A DNA stretch of 64,000 nucleotides from Winogradskyella pacifica (GTDB lineage: Bacteria; Bacteroidota; Bacteroidia; Flavobacteriales; Flavobacteriaceae), in contig NZ_JABFDI010000006.1 of assembly GCF_013403915.1 (NCBI RefSeq), positions 124,001 through 188,000 of the forward strand, written 5' to 3'. The position numbers were made by a program, and so were the translations under genes. Under the pieces are notes generated by a model that worked only from the letters and a program-made list of their open reading frames with translations, made no database searches and was not told the DNA's origin. How positions within the stretch are numbered: position 1 is the stretch's first letter; each line of letters opens with the position of its first letter. Positions 1 through 9,079 of the stretch are shown here, one piece after another.

Positions 1-1574
1 AACGTTGAATAATCCAAAGACGTGTAGCCTTTAACACCAATAGATTGATAATTCATTGGGCTACCCAAACTTAATATCCGACCAATGATATAATTCTCAA
101 TGTAGAAATAATTCACACTAGCTTGAATACTAAATTTATCATCTTTATAACCAGCACTAGCATTGCCTTCGTATGATATTTCATTATCAAGATCAGGGTT
201 TCCAATATAATCGTAACGATCAAAACTATTATAAATGTAATAGCCATAACCTTCGGAAACCGATGGTGCTCTGTGACCGTAACCACCTCCTACAGAGAAA
301 TTAAATTTATTGATATCTAATTGATAACCTGCGTGTAAACTAGGTAATAGTCTCGTTTTGTCTTGTGGTGTGCCTGGGTGAAATATCCAGTTGAATTCTA
401 CATATTTCGAATGGTTGTAATTGACACCCAAAGAGCCACCAAAATTCAGTTGACTTTTCTCAGACATTTCCCAGGAGTTGTTGATGGAAAGTCCGGCAAA
501 AGTCGTCGTAACTCCAGGCCAACTGTAAGCAAACATGCTACGCTCACTTCGGTCTTGAGGATACATGCGCATTTCGGCTGTAGATAAATTATTATAAGCG
601 TTTAGTTGAATTTCAGAGCTAAAACGATTCTTTTTAATATTCGCTTTAGAGAGCAAACCATAAGTGGTGCTCCAGCCTGGCATATCCATATGGACCAAGT
701 TTTCAGGACGTGTGGTATCATCCATATAATGTTCAATAGCATTAAAATAAATCTTAGTATCTAAGGCTCTGAATAAACCCTTTTCAAATACTTGTTTGTA
801 TGTTGCTGAGGTAATTAAGGCACGCGATAACCATAAATCCATGGGTAAAGCAGGATAGCCAACATCATTAGCTTGGTCATAGATTGCTTCTAACTTTACA
901 GAAGATAACTCACTTGTTTTATAGGCTAATCCTAGTGAAGCATTGAATTTAGTGAATTGTGAATGCTCAACGTCATCGTTATTTCCGTCACTATAATTTT
1001 CGGCGTTACGGAATGCTAAACTTCCATCGACGACAAATTTATCACTAGAATAAGAGGTGTTCGCTAAGTTGAAAAACTGCTTATTATTAAATTCAAAACC
1101 TGTTTGGTAAGCGCCATTCCATTGCTTTGATAAGCCAAAAGGTGTGCTTTTTCGCTTTAAATCAATACTTCCGGCAACGGTTGCACCATGCATATTACCT
1201 TCTTGCCCGGATTTAATATCAATCGCAGACAAATTATTACTTTCTACATATGAAGTTATTGGGTCCATTTTATCTGTACAGGCACCAAAAACGTGCATAC
1301 CGTCAATGGTAATTGTAGAGCGTTCCGAACTCATATTGTTTAGTAAAGGTTCCCATGCATATGCACCGCGTTTTATAAAACTGATATTTTCTGAAGACGC
1401 TAAAAACTCATCAACGGAAACGGCCATTTTCATGTCTGTTTCAATCTTCTTTTTAACTACAGATATTAATTTTACTTCGCTGAGTGCTATAATGCTGTCT
1501 TTCTTTTTTTCTGTGTTTTGTGCCTGGATGAACAATCCGGCAAAAAGCAATAGTATAAGGGTTAGGAATTTCAT
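1..1574 (-). CDS. TonB-dependent outer-membrane receptor, metal type (3' end outside window)
   Basis: About 524 codons are visible; the frame is still open at the window edge, so the C-terminal barrel strands are missing. Translation from the ATG at 1574 gives a signal peptide (MKFLTLILLLFAG..., cleavage near QAQN) and then a plug domain. Residues around 85-105 read TIDGMHVFGACTDKMDP, which I recognise from flavobacterial TonB receptors often labelled copper or metal receptors. The visible end (GVKGYTSLDY) is barrel-like. A YtkA/FixH-like lipoprotein gene ends 5 bases upstream, so the two are probably co-transcribed. Role: TonB-driven uptake across the outer membrane. The substrate is inferred; copper or another metal is the best guess. 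Confidence 0.85.
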   Translation of the reverse strand, partial: MKFLTLILLLFAGLFIQAQNTEKKKDSIIALSEVKLISVVKKKIETDMKMAVSVDEFLASSENISFIKRGAYAWEPLLNNMSSERSTITIDGMHVFGACTDKMDPITSYVESNNLSAIDIKSGQEGNMHGATVAGSIDLKRKSTPFGLSKQWNGAYQTGFEFNNKQFFNLANTSYSSDKFVVDGSLAFRNAENYSDGNNDDVEHSQFTKFNASLGLAYKTSELSSVKLEAIYDQANDVGYPALPMDLWLSRALITSATYKQVFEKGLFRALDTKIYFNAIEHYMDDTTRPENLVHMDMPGWSTTYGLLSKANIKKNRFSSEIQLNAYNNLSTAEMRMYPQDRSERSMFAYSWPGVTTTFAGLSINNSWEMSEKSQLNFGGSLGVNYNHSKYVEFNWIFHPGTPQDKTRLLPSLHAGYQLDINKFNFSVGGGYGHRAPSVSEGYGYYIYNSFDRYDYIGNPDLDNEISYEGNASAGYKDDKFSIQASVNYFYIENYIIGRILSLGSPMNYQSIGVKGYTSLDYST

Positions 1575-1579
1575 CAGTA

Positions 1580-2506
1580 TTAGAATAATATATCGATATA
1601 TAGTTCGCTTCTTGCTCCTTCAATTCCTGGTGTGAATTCGGTAGATACTTCTGTTCCTTTTAAAATTTCACCAAATTGGTTTTGCATTCTGAAATTTAAA
1701 GTCCAGTTTCCTGTCATAGTATAATTGACGATTCCATAATACAAACCATCTTCTTGCTGAGTTAAATCTTCATTGTTTAAAGAGGAATGATTTCCCATTG
1801 AGGGTTCTGGCATTCTTGGATCTAATAATAAGGTGTAATCGGTGACTTCAGAATATGAAAACTGAGAAGCATCAGGAAAAGTACCAGCGTCATTACTAGG
1901 TGGATTGTATGTGTAAATGCCTGCAACCAATTCATTTTGTGCAATTTTGGGTTTCTGTGGTGCTACCAAAGCAATAAAATATTGCTCACCATCACTTCCT
2001 GTAAAGGAGGTCATGTTTAAATTCATATTGGTTTGCGCTTCTACAATAATATTTTCATCAACGGTGTACGTTTCGTCATTGTCGGTAAATGAGAGGTATA
2101 GTTTCCAGTTTTCTGAATCGGTACTTTCATTGGTGAAGACAGCGTAGCCAGAATAATAATCCTCTGTGGAATTATAATTTAAATTATAACGATGTGGACC
2201 CGAAGAATTATTACCATTATAATTAGTGCTAATAGGTAAGAATGTGATTTCTGACGTATTTAAACTTTCGTTAGTTTGAGTGTTGATGATTTTTAAACGG
2301 AAGTCATTGTAACCTTTATAGAAGGTTCCGTTTAAGGCTTGAATACTAATCTGATAGTCATTTTTAGTGAAGGACACAACTTCGAGATATTCAAAATGCT
2401 CTGTAACTACAGTGCTTATTTCAGATTCGTAATCGGTTTTATCTAGGGTACACGATGTAACCGCAACCAGAATTGCAGCTACGAGAAAAATGCTTTTCTT
2501 CATCAC
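1580..2506 (-). CDS. Lipoprotein with YtkA/FixH-like C-terminal domain, partner of the receptor
   Basis: 308 aa. The N-terminus MMKKSIFLVAAILVAVTSC is a lipoprotein signal with the lipidated Cys at residue 19; the second Met could equally be the start. The C-terminal third (about residues 225-290) has the pattern MPEPSMGNHSS followed by GLYYGIVNYTMTGNW, resembling the YtkA/FixH fold found in copper-handling and cbb3-oxidase-associated proteins. An earlier segment (about 60-150) looks like a related beta-sandwich. It lies directly upstream of the TonB receptor gene and likely forms an operon with it, perhaps as a surface substrate-capture protein. The domain call is pattern recognition only. 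Confidence 0.7.
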   Translation of the reverse strand: MMKKSIFLVAAILVAVTSCTLDKTDYESEISTVVTEHFEYLEVVSFTKNDYQISIQALNGTFYKGYNDFRLKIINTQTNESLNTSEITFLPISTNYNGNNSSGPHRYNLNYNSTEDYYSGYAVFTNESTDSENWKLYLSFTDNDETYTVDENIIVEAQTNMNLNMTSFTGSDGEQYFIALVAPQKPKIAQNELVAGIYTYNPPSNDAGTFPDASQFSYSEVTDYTLLLDPRMPEPSMGNHSSLNNEDLTQQEDGLYYGIVNYTMTGNWTLNFRMQNQFGEILKGTEVSTEFTPGIEGARSELYIDILF

Positions 2507-2806
2507 TTATAAGTGTTTTTATTTAAAAAAAAATAAGATGTAGCTGCAGCTATTTTAATACTTAAACGCTGTTTAGATAGTAACAATATTAGTATCAAAA
2601 TAGGTACGTAGAACGACAGAAATTACTGTTAGTTTCGCTACAAAGGAGACATAGAAATCTTGTTTGTGTAGAATAGTAGATATACAGCAAAAGTGATAGA
2701 TTATTAATGAGCTCTAATTAATGATCTATGGATGTAGTGCATAGCCTAATAATAAATCACATAGCGACATACTAATTCTATAAGTTACAGAGATTCTATT
2801 TTAAAA
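2507..2806. other. 300-base gap, nothing assigned
   Basis: No ORF with coding character and no strong hairpin was seen. It presumably holds the promoter of the lipoprotein/receptor pair, but no clear TAnnTTTG element could be placed. Confidence 0.4.
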
Positions 2807-3172
2807 TTAAGCGAGCGGAGGGTGGAAAATAAAATTCATAAAATTGAATTTATAAATTTTATGATATGAAGCGTCTATTTTTGAATTTTCTTCTTTTACG
2901 ATGCTATCTAAAGTATTAATAAAAATATCTTGAAAGAAAACGACTTGATGTTCCGTGGCAGAAGACTGGTTTTTATCGCTACTTTTTTCAGAATCGGAAG
3001 CCTTGGCTAATTCCTTTTTTAAATAGCATTTACCATTACAACCCATTTCTGGGGTTTCTTTATTAACACAAAGTTCATTTTTAATGTAATTATAAAAAGC
3101 AGCGTACTCCACAAATGGAATAGTAGGTTTTAAAAGCATAAATAATGCTAAAAAGAGTGTAGCTGTTTTCAC
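2807..3172 (-). CDS. Small exported protein with CxGKC motif
   Basis: 121 aa with a hydrophobic N-terminal segment (MKTATLFLALFMLLKPTIPF). The start is GTG at 3172; an ATG two bases upstream is out of frame and runs straight into TGA. The key visible feature is the Cys cluster ELCVNKETPEMGCNGKCYLK (three Cys) before a charged Ser/Lys/Glu-rich stretch. Similar short proteins are common beside TonB receptors for metals in Bacteroidota, and here the same-strand receptor pair follows downstream. Function is unknown; metal sensing or binding through the Cys cluster is inference. The 300-base gap to the lipoprotein means it may have its own transcript. Confidence 0.65.
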   Translation of the reverse strand: MKTATLFLALFMLLKPTIPFVEYAAFYNYIKNELCVNKETPEMGCNGKCYLKKELAKASDSEKSSDKNQSSATEHQVVFFQDIFINTLDSIVKEENSKIDASYHKIYKFNFMNFIFHPPLA

Positions 3173-3415
3173 ATATCAAAGGTCTTTAATTATTTTAAAA
3201 TTTCCTAATGTTTTTAAATTGAAAATAAGGGGTGTTATTTGTGCAAATGAAATATTCAGAAAGGATTACCTCTTTTAATTTATAAGGAATTTATAGTCGG
3301 AAGGTGTTATTTTAGCTTCATCACTACGAATTCAATTTTTTGACATTATTTTTAGAGCAATTCTTAAAAAGAGTCTTTAATTTCGCAAAGGAATCAATGT
3401 GCCTAACAAACAATT

Positions 3416-4363
3416 ATGAAGATTGATAAATTTGTCCTATTTATTATAGGAATTATAATACTAGCTTACTTTTTTCCGGAATGGGGAATTGAAAATAGCG
3501 AAATTCCTATCGACACTATTAGTGCCATAGGAATTTCACTTATATTTTTTTTCTATGGATTGAAATTACATCCAACCCAATTAAAAGCAGGACTTAAAAA
3601 TTGGAAGTTGCATCTTCTGGTGCAAGGTTCTACGTTTTTAATGTTTCCGTTACTAGTGTTGCTGCTGCGTCCATTTATTCAAAATGAGGAGCAAGAAACG
3701 ATTTGGTTAGCCTTCTTTTTCCTGGCAGCATTACCATCAACAGTATCATCGTCTGTAGTGATGGTCTCAATGGCAAAGGGAAATATACCTGCAGCTATTT
3801 TTAATGCTAGTATTTCAGGAATTATAGGTATTGCCGTTACGCCCTTGTGGATGGGGTTGTTTATAGATAGTACGCAAACCGATTTTGATTTTACCGATAT
3901 CTACCTAAAGCTTATTATTCAGATTATATTACCTGTAATATTAGGATTACTCTTACAACGTTTTTGGGGTGATTTTGCTATTAAGCACAGTAGTAAATTA
4001 ACGTTGTTTGATAAGTCTATTATCTTATTAATAATCTACAAAAGTTTTGCAGCATCGTTCTATAACAATATGTTTAGTGCGGTTTCACTTTTTGATTTAG
4101 CTTTACTTTTAATTGGCGTAATGGTGTTATTTATTATCGCGTTTTCGTTAACAGGCTTTATGGCTAAAAAGCTTGGTCTTAACAGAGAAGATAAAATAAC
4201 AGCTCAGTTTTGTGGTACTAAAAAATCATTAGTCCATGGGACAGTTTTTTCTAAGATTCTTTTCGGTAATATGGCGACTATTGGTATTATTCTATTACCG
4301 CTGATGTTGTTTCATGCCATACAGATATTAATAATAAGTGTAATAGCATCAAAAAACCGATAA
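3416..4363 (+). CDS. Bile acid:sodium symporter (BASS/SBF-like) family transporter
   Basis: 315 aa, almost entirely hydrophobic with about nine to ten membrane helices. The start MKIDKFVLFIIGIIILAYFFPEWG and the segment PSTVSSSVVMVSMAKGN (about residues 108-124) are typical of the SBF-like branch of the bile acid:sodium symporter superfamily (YfeH type), which has a membrane-crossover motif in this place. Length matches the family. It transports an unknown organic anion across the inner membrane; the substrate cannot be read from the sequence. It appears to be monocistronic, facing a short minus-strand gene. Confidence 0.8.
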   Translation: MKIDKFVLFIIGIIILAYFFPEWGIENSEIPIDTISAIGISLIFFFYGLKLHPTQLKAGLKNWKLHLLVQGSTFLMFPLLVLLLRPFIQNEEQETIWLAFFFLAALPSTVSSSVVMVSMAKGNIPAAIFNASISGIIGIAVTPLWMGLFIDSTQTDFDFTDIYLKLIIQIILPVILGLLLQRFWGDFAIKHSSKLTLFDKSIILLIIYKSFAASFYNNMFSAVSLFDLALLLIGVMVLFIIAFSLTGFMAKKLGLNREDKITAQFCGTKKSLVHGTVFSKILFGNMATIGIILLPLMLFHAIQILIISVIASKNR

Positions 4364-4408
4364 AGTTTTGGAGTTGCTCTGTTATGAACTTATTCTAATC
4401 AGAGTTTC

Positions 4409-4561
4409 TTAAAACCACTTGAAATGAATTCCTGAAATAGCTACGGCTACAACTAAAATTAGTAATACAATTATTATAAACCACGCACCAAATTTAGTTT
4501 TCGTGTCTTTTTGGAATATATAATCTCTTGTCTTTTCTTCTTCGTCTTTTACAAATTTCAT
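4409..4561 (-). CDS. Small single-pass membrane protein, 50 aa
   Basis: A 50-codon frame from ATG at 4561: a charged N-terminus (MKFVKDEEEKTRDYIFQKDT), then one transmembrane helix (about residues 26-44) and a short tail ending HFKWF. The acidic-then-basic head followed by one helix is a common layout of small flavobacterial inner-membrane proteins. Its stop lies 46 bases beyond the BASS gene stop, and it sits 13 bases before the stop of the aldehyde dehydrogenase gene on the same strand, so it may be the last cistron of that transcript. Function unknown. Confidence 0.6.
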   Translation of the reverse strand: MKFVKDEEEKTRDYIFQKDTKTKFGAWFIIIVLLILVVAVAISGIHFKWF

Positions 4562-4574
4562 AATTTCTCTTTTT

Positions 4575-5936
4575 TTACTTGTTAATATAGGTTGTCTTAA
4601 TATTTACAAAGGCCAACATACCTTCTTTGGATAATTCACGACCATAACCTGAAATTTTTGTTCCACCAAAAGGTAGTCTAGGATCAGATTTTACCATCTC
4701 ATTGATAAAAAAGCCACCATCTTCAATTTCTGAAACGCGTTTTGATGCCGCTTCATAATTTGAAGTAAAAACCATAGTTCCCAGCCCAAATTTTGAATTT
4801 GCAGCTGCTTCGTAAGCGTCATCTTCCGTTTTTACTTTTATAATAGCGGCAACGGGTCCGAAAGTTTCTTCTTTAAATACGGGCATTTCAGTAGTTACTT
4901 CGGTTAGAATTGTCGGTTCGTAATAAGCTCCATTTCTTTTATGACCTTTTATGACTTTAGCTCCTAAATCAATTGATTGTTGAACTTGTTTTTCTAAAGT
5001 TTCTGCTAAATCTTCACGAGCCAAACAAGATATTGTGGTGTCTTCTTCTAATGGATTTCCATATTTTAAGTCTTTTACCTTAGAGGTGAATTTTTCAATA
5101 AAGACATCATATATATCTTCTACAACTATAAACCGCTTTGCTGCAATACAACTTTGTCCAGAGTTTTGCATTCTCGCTTTGACGATAGTGTCTATATATT
5201 TGTCTAAATCCGCATCTTTTAATATGATACACGCATTATTTCCGCCTAATTCTAAAAGCGACGGTTTTAAATTTTTACCAGCCAATTCTGCGATTTTTCG
5301 ACCTGCTTTTTCGCTTCCGGTTAAAGACACTGCTTTTACAGTATCATTTCCCATAAGGTCTTCAATAGTTTCATGATCCGTTACAAGTGTTTGAAAACAT
5401 CCTTTTGGGAATCCTGCATCTATAAATAGTTTTTCAATGGCAATAGCACAACCAGTAACATTAGAAGCGTGTTTTAAAAGTGCCACATTCCCTGCTGTTA
5501 ATGTCGGGATTGCGAACCGAAATACTTGCCAAAACGGATAATTCCAAGGCATAATGGCCAATACACAACCCAAAGGATCATAACTTATAAAGCTTTCGTG
5601 CGCTTCGGTTTCAATAAGATCATCTTGTAAAAATTGTTCTGCATTTTTTGAATAAAAGTCAATAAGATAAATGCATTTTTCAATTTCAGCTTCACTTTCA
5701 AGAATTGGTTTTCCCATTTCTTCTGTCATTAGTAAACTCAAGTGTTGCTTGTTTCTGAATACTTCCTCAGCTAAATTTTGTAATAATTCTATGCGTTCTT
5801 CAATTTCAAGCTCTTTCCACGTTTTAAAAGTGGAGTCTGCCAATTCAAGTTTCTCTTTCAATTTTGATTTTGAATCTTGTGCATAGGTCTCAAGATGATT
5901 CCCATTAAAAGGGTTATATGTTTTTATAGATTTCAT
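4575..5936 (-). CDS. NAD(P)-dependent aldehyde dehydrogenase, succinate-semialdehyde dehydrogenase-like
   Basis: 453 aa, full length for the compact GabD/YneI-type branch. Visible landmarks: MPWNYPFWQ (about 129-137, cofactor-site segment), SLTGSEKAG (about 204-212), LLELGGNNACI with the general base Glu229, and NSGQSC with the catalytic Cys263. The C-terminus has LPFGGTKISGYGRE. It oxidises an aldehyde, probably succinate semialdehyde, to the acid using NAD(P)+ in the cytoplasm. The exact substrate is inferred from similarity. The start ATG at 5936 is the only one giving a complete N-terminus. Confidence 0.88.
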   Translation of the reverse strand: MKSIKTYNPFNGNHLETYAQDSKSKLKEKLELADSTFKTWKELEIEERIELLQNLAEEVFRNKQHLSLLMTEEMGKPILESEAEIEKCIYLIDFYSKNAEQFLQDDLIETEAHESFISYDPLGCVLAIMPWNYPFWQVFRFAIPTLTAGNVALLKHASNVTGCAIAIEKLFIDAGFPKGCFQTLVTDHETIEDLMGNDTVKAVSLTGSEKAGRKIAELAGKNLKPSLLELGGNNACIILKDADLDKYIDTIVKARMQNSGQSCIAAKRFIVVEDIYDVFIEKFTSKVKDLKYGNPLEEDTTISCLAREDLAETLEKQVQQSIDLGAKVIKGHKRNGAYYEPTILTEVTTEMPVFKEETFGPVAAIIKVKTEDDAYEAAANSKFGLGTMVFTSNYEAASKRVSEIEDGGFFINEMVKSDPRLPFGGTKISGYGRELSKEGMLAFVNIKTTYINK

Positions 5937-6047
5937 AGGCGTAGTTATCTTTCAAATTTAAATAAGTTCGTCAAAATGCGTTAGTTCTATTACAAAAATG
6001 TTTAACGCTAATAACAAATAGCATTTCAGCTAATATTGCTATCTAAA

Positions 6048-6082
6048 GAGTCAAATTATAGCCTCTATTACGTATATATTTG
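6048..6082 (+). promoter_or_regulatory. Promoter of the YtxH operon, GAG(T)CAAAT plus TAnnTTTG
   Basis: TATATTTG at 6075-6082 fits the Bacteroidota -7 element. GAGTCAAATTATAG begins 27 bases earlier (6048). The same combination occurs before the hemerythrin and DUF1328 genes. Confidence 0.5.
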
Positions 6083-6136
6083 TACCACAGCAACGTGCTG
6101 AAAATTAAAAATAATTATAAAAAAAAAGATAACATC

Positions 6137-6469
6137 ATGAGTAATAACGGAAACACAGTTTTAGGAATATTAGCAGGAACAGCAGTAGGAGCAGTCTTAG
6201 GAATTTTATTCGCGCCAGATAAAGGTAGTGTAACAAGACAAAGAATTGCAGATGAAGCGGCAACTAAAAGAGATTTAATGGCCGAAAAAGCAACTGAGTT
6301 AAGAGATTCTTTAGGCAATACTATTGCATCTCAGAAAGAAAATTTAGATCAACAAGTAGATTATATTGTTTCTAATGCGAGTTACAAGGCGGAAGATGTG
6401 ATTACCACACTTGAGGCTAAACTAAAAGACTTAAAAGAAAAGAATAAAACTTTACAGAAAAAAGCATAA
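6137..6469 (+). CDS. YtxH domain protein (general-stress type)
   Basis: 110 aa from the ATG at 6137 (MSNNGNTVLG). An upstream in-frame ATG at 6080 would put the start inside the predicted -7 element, so the downstream start is preferred. Residues about 8-28 form one Gly/Ala-rich membrane helix (GILAGTAVGAVLGILFAPDKG), followed by the typical YtxH SxxRxxIADEA segment and a long Lys/Glu-rich amphipathic coiled tail. YtxH proteins are stress-induced membrane-anchored proteins of unknown mechanism. It is the first gene of a tight three-gene operon (gaps of 3 and 1 bases). Confidence 0.85.
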   Translation: MSNNGNTVLGILAGTAVGAVLGILFAPDKGSVTRQRIADEAATKRDLMAEKATELRDSLGNTIASQKENLDQQVDYIVSNASYKAEDVITTLEAKLKDLKEKNKTLQKKA

Positions 6470-6472
6470 TCC

Positions 6473-6820
6473 ATGAGTGTATTTAATGATATAAATCACA
6501 CCACAGAAAGAGCTTCTCAGATTGGTGAGCGCTATATTAGAGCGTCTCACCAATATTTTAAGTTGAAGGTTTTTCAGCAGTTAACCCTGTCACTAAGTAT
6601 GGTGACTAAGGTTTTAGCTGTTGGTAGTCTTTTGTTTGCAGGATTGGTTTTCTTGTCTATTGCAGGAGCTATAGAATTGGGAAATGCCGTGAATAGTTAT
6701 TCATTGGGATTTTTATTAGTTGGTCTTATTTACGTAGTGATTTCGATTTTAATCTATCTACTTAGAGCAAAATTCAATGCGTATATTATAAAGAAAGTCG
6801 GACTTAAATTTTTTAATTAA
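6473..6820 (+). CDS. Two-helix membrane protein, holin-like, in YtxH operon
   Basis: 115 aa. A polar N-terminal region (about 1-35, with amphipathic helix character) precedes two membrane helices (about 42-68 and 77-97) and a short basic tail. The layout resembles the 'phage holin family' proteins that accompany YtxH genes in Bacteroidota; that label refers to the fold and does not imply a phage. It starts 3 bases after the YtxH stop and ends 1 base before the next gene, so translation is probably coupled. A role in envelope stress is inferred from the neighbours. Confidence 0.7.
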   Translation: MSVFNDINHTTERASQIGERYIRASHQYFKLKVFQQLTLSLSMVTKVLAVGSLLFAGLVFLSIAGAIELGNAVNSYSLGFLLVGLIYVVISILIYLLRAKFNAYIIKKVGLKFFN

Positions 6821-6821
6821 T

Positions 6822-7028
6822 ATGAAAACATATACCACATTCAAAGATATAGAGCACGATTTAACGCGTCATAAGTTAGAGCGCGATATTGCCTGGGAGG
6901 AACTTAAACTCATTAAAACGGAGTATAAACAAGATTTAGAACCTTTAAATTGGATCAGTACAGCCCTAAAATTAACAGGAAAATACAGTTTTATCGCAAT
7001 GATAAGAAACTGGCTTTTTAAGAAGTAA
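6822..7028 (+). CDS. Short conserved protein, third gene of YtxH operon
   Basis: 68 aa, MKTYTTFKDIEHDLTRHKLERDIAWEELK..., mostly charged alpha helix with a slightly hydrophobic C-terminus ending in WLFKK. Short proteins of this pattern are regularly encoded after YtxH/holin-like genes in Flavobacteriaceae; I believe they correspond to a DUF (perhaps DUF6327) but cannot confirm this. It may bind the cytoplasmic face of the two membrane proteins encoded before it. The gene is real on the basis of tight spacing and codon use. Function unknown. Confidence 0.6.
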   Translation: MKTYTTFKDIEHDLTRHKLERDIAWEELKLIKTEYKQDLEPLNWISTALKLTGKYSFIAMIRNWLFKK

Positions 7029-7039
7029 GTTATATAAGT

Positions 7040-7070
7040 TTGCTAAACCTATACTTTAGCAACAATTTGC
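7040..7070. terminator. Candidate shared terminator between convergent genes
   Basis: An 8-bp inverted repeat (TTGCTAAA at 7040-7047, TTTAGCAA at 7055-7062) overlaps the stop codon of the AraC gene, with T-runs nearby. Weak. Confidence 0.35.
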
Positions 7071-8071
7071 TTTTTAAACTCATTAGGCGAAAGGCCAAAT
7101 TTTTCCTTAAATATTTTAGAGAAGTAACTTCTACTTGTAAAACCTATAGAATAAACGATTTGAGAAATATTTAAATCGGTTGTTTTCATTAGGTTTCTTG
7201 ATTGTTCTAGTCGGATATGACGAATAAACTCAGTAACAGTACGCTTATATATAAATTTAAACCCATCTTGAAGCTTAGCCTGAGACAATCCATAATCGAT
7301 AGACAACTGGTCTAAAGAATATTGTTTTGCAGGCTCTTTTTGTATAAGATCACAAATTTTCTTAATCGTCTTTAATTCCTTTTTCGAAACAGAGGTAGGC
7401 AGTTTTTTACCTTTAATTTGTCTATCGTGTTGTTGAATGTGTAATGAAAGAATTTCATACACCTTGGCTTCAATTTTTAAGATTCGAAGCATGCCTTTGG
7501 ATTTAATCTTATGGATAGATTTAACATCATCAGCCATTTTTAAATTTAGTTCTCCAAAATGCGAAAATCTATTTTCGTGATCTGTGTCTACAAAAACTTC
7601 GTATAGCTTTTTATTAAGAGAGGACACATTTGTGGTCCGTTTCTTCATAAACTCTTTACGTACAATTTGAATAATATTGATTTGTAATTTTTCGTTTTTA
7701 GGAAAGTGTATATAATTAACACCTTCAGACTTATTAGTGAAAATTACAGATTGAAATTGCTCTGTCTTGTGTTCTTTATTTTGCACCCCAAACCGATGAG
7801 AAAAATAGCCTTGAAGGTTATACATAAAACGGACAGGGTTAAATTCTTCACCTTCAATTCTAAGTATAAATTCTTTATGAAATGTTATATTAAAATCTAA
7901 GAGATTAACTCCCCAGTCAAAAGGAATATAAATGATTTGACCTTTAGCATTGGCGTTATCGATTGTCATGGTATATTCTCCCCAACGTTCTTCAATTTGA
8001 CCATTTAAATCCTCACTAATTTGAGTAAGGATATCTCTTGTGTTTGTTGGGTTAATTACAATTTCTATCAT
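7049..8071 (-). CDS. AraC family transcriptional regulator
   Basis: 340 aa. The C-terminal ~100 residues are a two-HTH AraC/XylS domain: the first helix-turn-helix is around YSLDQLSIDYGLSQAKLQDG, the second around NISQIVYSIGFTSRSYFSKI, followed by FKEKFGLSPNEFKKQ, the family signature. The N-terminal ~220 residues are not a recognisable AraC_binding cupin; they resemble the ligand-free N-terminal regions seen in many flavobacterial AraC proteins. The gene is convergent with the YtxH operon and divergent from the hemerythrin gene (289 bases apart), so it might control either. Target and signal unknown. Confidence 0.85.
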   Translation of the reverse strand: MIEIVINPTNTRDILTQISEDLNGQIEERWGEYTMTIDNANAKGQIIYIPFDWGVNLLDFNITFHKEFILRIEGEEFNPVRFMYNLQGYFSHRFGVQNKEHKTEQFQSVIFTNKSEGVNYIHFPKNEKLQINIIQIVRKEFMKKRTTNVSSLNKKLYEVFVDTDHENRFSHFGELNLKMADDVKSIHKIKSKGMLRILKIEAKVYEILSLHIQQHDRQIKGKKLPTSVSKKELKTIKKICDLIQKEPAKQYSLDQLSIDYGLSQAKLQDGFKFIYKRTVTEFIRHIRLEQSRNLMKTTDLNISQIVYSIGFTSRSYFSKIFKEKFGLSPNEFKKQIVAKV

Positions 8072-8290
8072 ATTGATGTTTGGCTAGTACTTAGTTGTGT
8101 AATTACCTGTTTTAATATTGTTTAAGTACAGATAACATGTTATAATAGTTGATAAGGTTTTTTGAATGCAATTGAATAATTGTAAAAATAGACGATTTAA
8201 AATCGATTTCACTTATAGTTTTTACAAAAATCAAAAATTCGTGCAACATTATCGTTGTGAAAGGTATAACAGTTAATTTTTCAACTATAT

Positions 8291-8325
8291 GAGCAAATTA
8301 TAGGGTATTTCTATAATTAACTTTG
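8291..8325 (+). promoter_or_regulatory. Promoter of hemerythrin gene
   Basis: TAACTTTG at 8318-8325 matches TAnnTTTG, and GAGCAAATTATAG starts 27 bases upstream at 8291, the same phase as in the YtxH and DUF1328 promoters. The start codon is 36 bases downstream. Confidence 0.5.
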
Positions 8326-8360
8326 TTAAACAACATTTTAACCGCCAAAACGAAGAAATT

Positions 8361-8795
8361 ATGAACATATATGAAGCTATTAGAAAAGATCACGATATTC
8401 AACGCAATTTGTTAGATAAATTAGTGGACACTTCTGGTGATACTAAAACACGACATGATTTATTTAAAGAATTACGTAAAGAACTAACGCTTCATGCTAA
8501 TGCAGAAGAGCGTCATTTTTATAAACCTTTAATTCCAATCGATATGATGCAAGAACATGCGCGACATGGTATTGCAGAGCATCATGAAATTGATGAGCTT
8601 ATTGAGCAGTTAGAAAAAACAGAAATGGATTCATCTGCATGGTTAAAAATCGCGAAAGATCTAAAGCATAAAGTAGAACATCATTTGGAGGATGAAGAGC
8701 ATAGCTTTTTTCAACTATCTGGAAAAGTCTTTAATGACAAAGAAAAACAAACATTAGCCACAAAATATAATGCTTATATGGAGGAGCATAGGTAA
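8361..8795 (+). CDS. Hemerythrin domain protein
   Basis: 144 aa four-helix hemerythrin-like protein. Candidate di-iron ligands lie on the expected helices: H11 (KDHD), H45 and E49 (HANAEE), H74/H75 (AEHHE), H107/H108 and E111-E113 (EHHLEDEEH). Length fits a single-domain hemerythrin of the HHE group. Such proteins bind O2, NO or iron in the cytoplasm and are tied to oxidative or nitrosative stress. The promoter resembles that of the YtxH operon, and a strong terminator follows, so it is monocistronic. The physiological ligand is not readable from sequence. Confidence 0.85.
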   Translation: MNIYEAIRKDHDIQRNLLDKLVDTSGDTKTRHDLFKELRKELTLHANAEERHFYKPLIPIDMMQEHARHGIAEHHEIDELIEQLEKTEMDSSAWLKIAKDLKHKVEHHLEDEEHSFFQLSGKVFNDKEKQTLATKYNAYMEEHR

Positions 8796-8814
8796 TATTA
8801 TTTCTACTAAGAAT

Positions 8815-8850
8815 AAAAGCTATCTTTTAAATTTAAAGGATAGCTTTTTT
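8815..8850 (+). terminator. Rho-independent terminator after hemerythrin gene
   Basis: AAAAGCTATC pairs with GATAGCTTTT around an AT-rich loop, followed by T residues. Confidence 0.8.
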
Positions 8851-9079
8851 AATTTAAAAAGTGTTGATAGTGAGTTCTTTTCTAATGTGTTTGCCAAATT
8901 CTTCCCAAAATGTGTTAAGATTTTAACCTGTAATTAATTGCGTTAATTTCTTCAGTAATAGAATTAATCAACCTTTAAAAAGGTGACTATTTTTGAGTAT
9001 CAGTTAGTGCTAATAACACTATCGATGTAAAAAGGTAGGCATCTAATGAAAATTACCTTAAAATTAAAATCAAAAAAAA

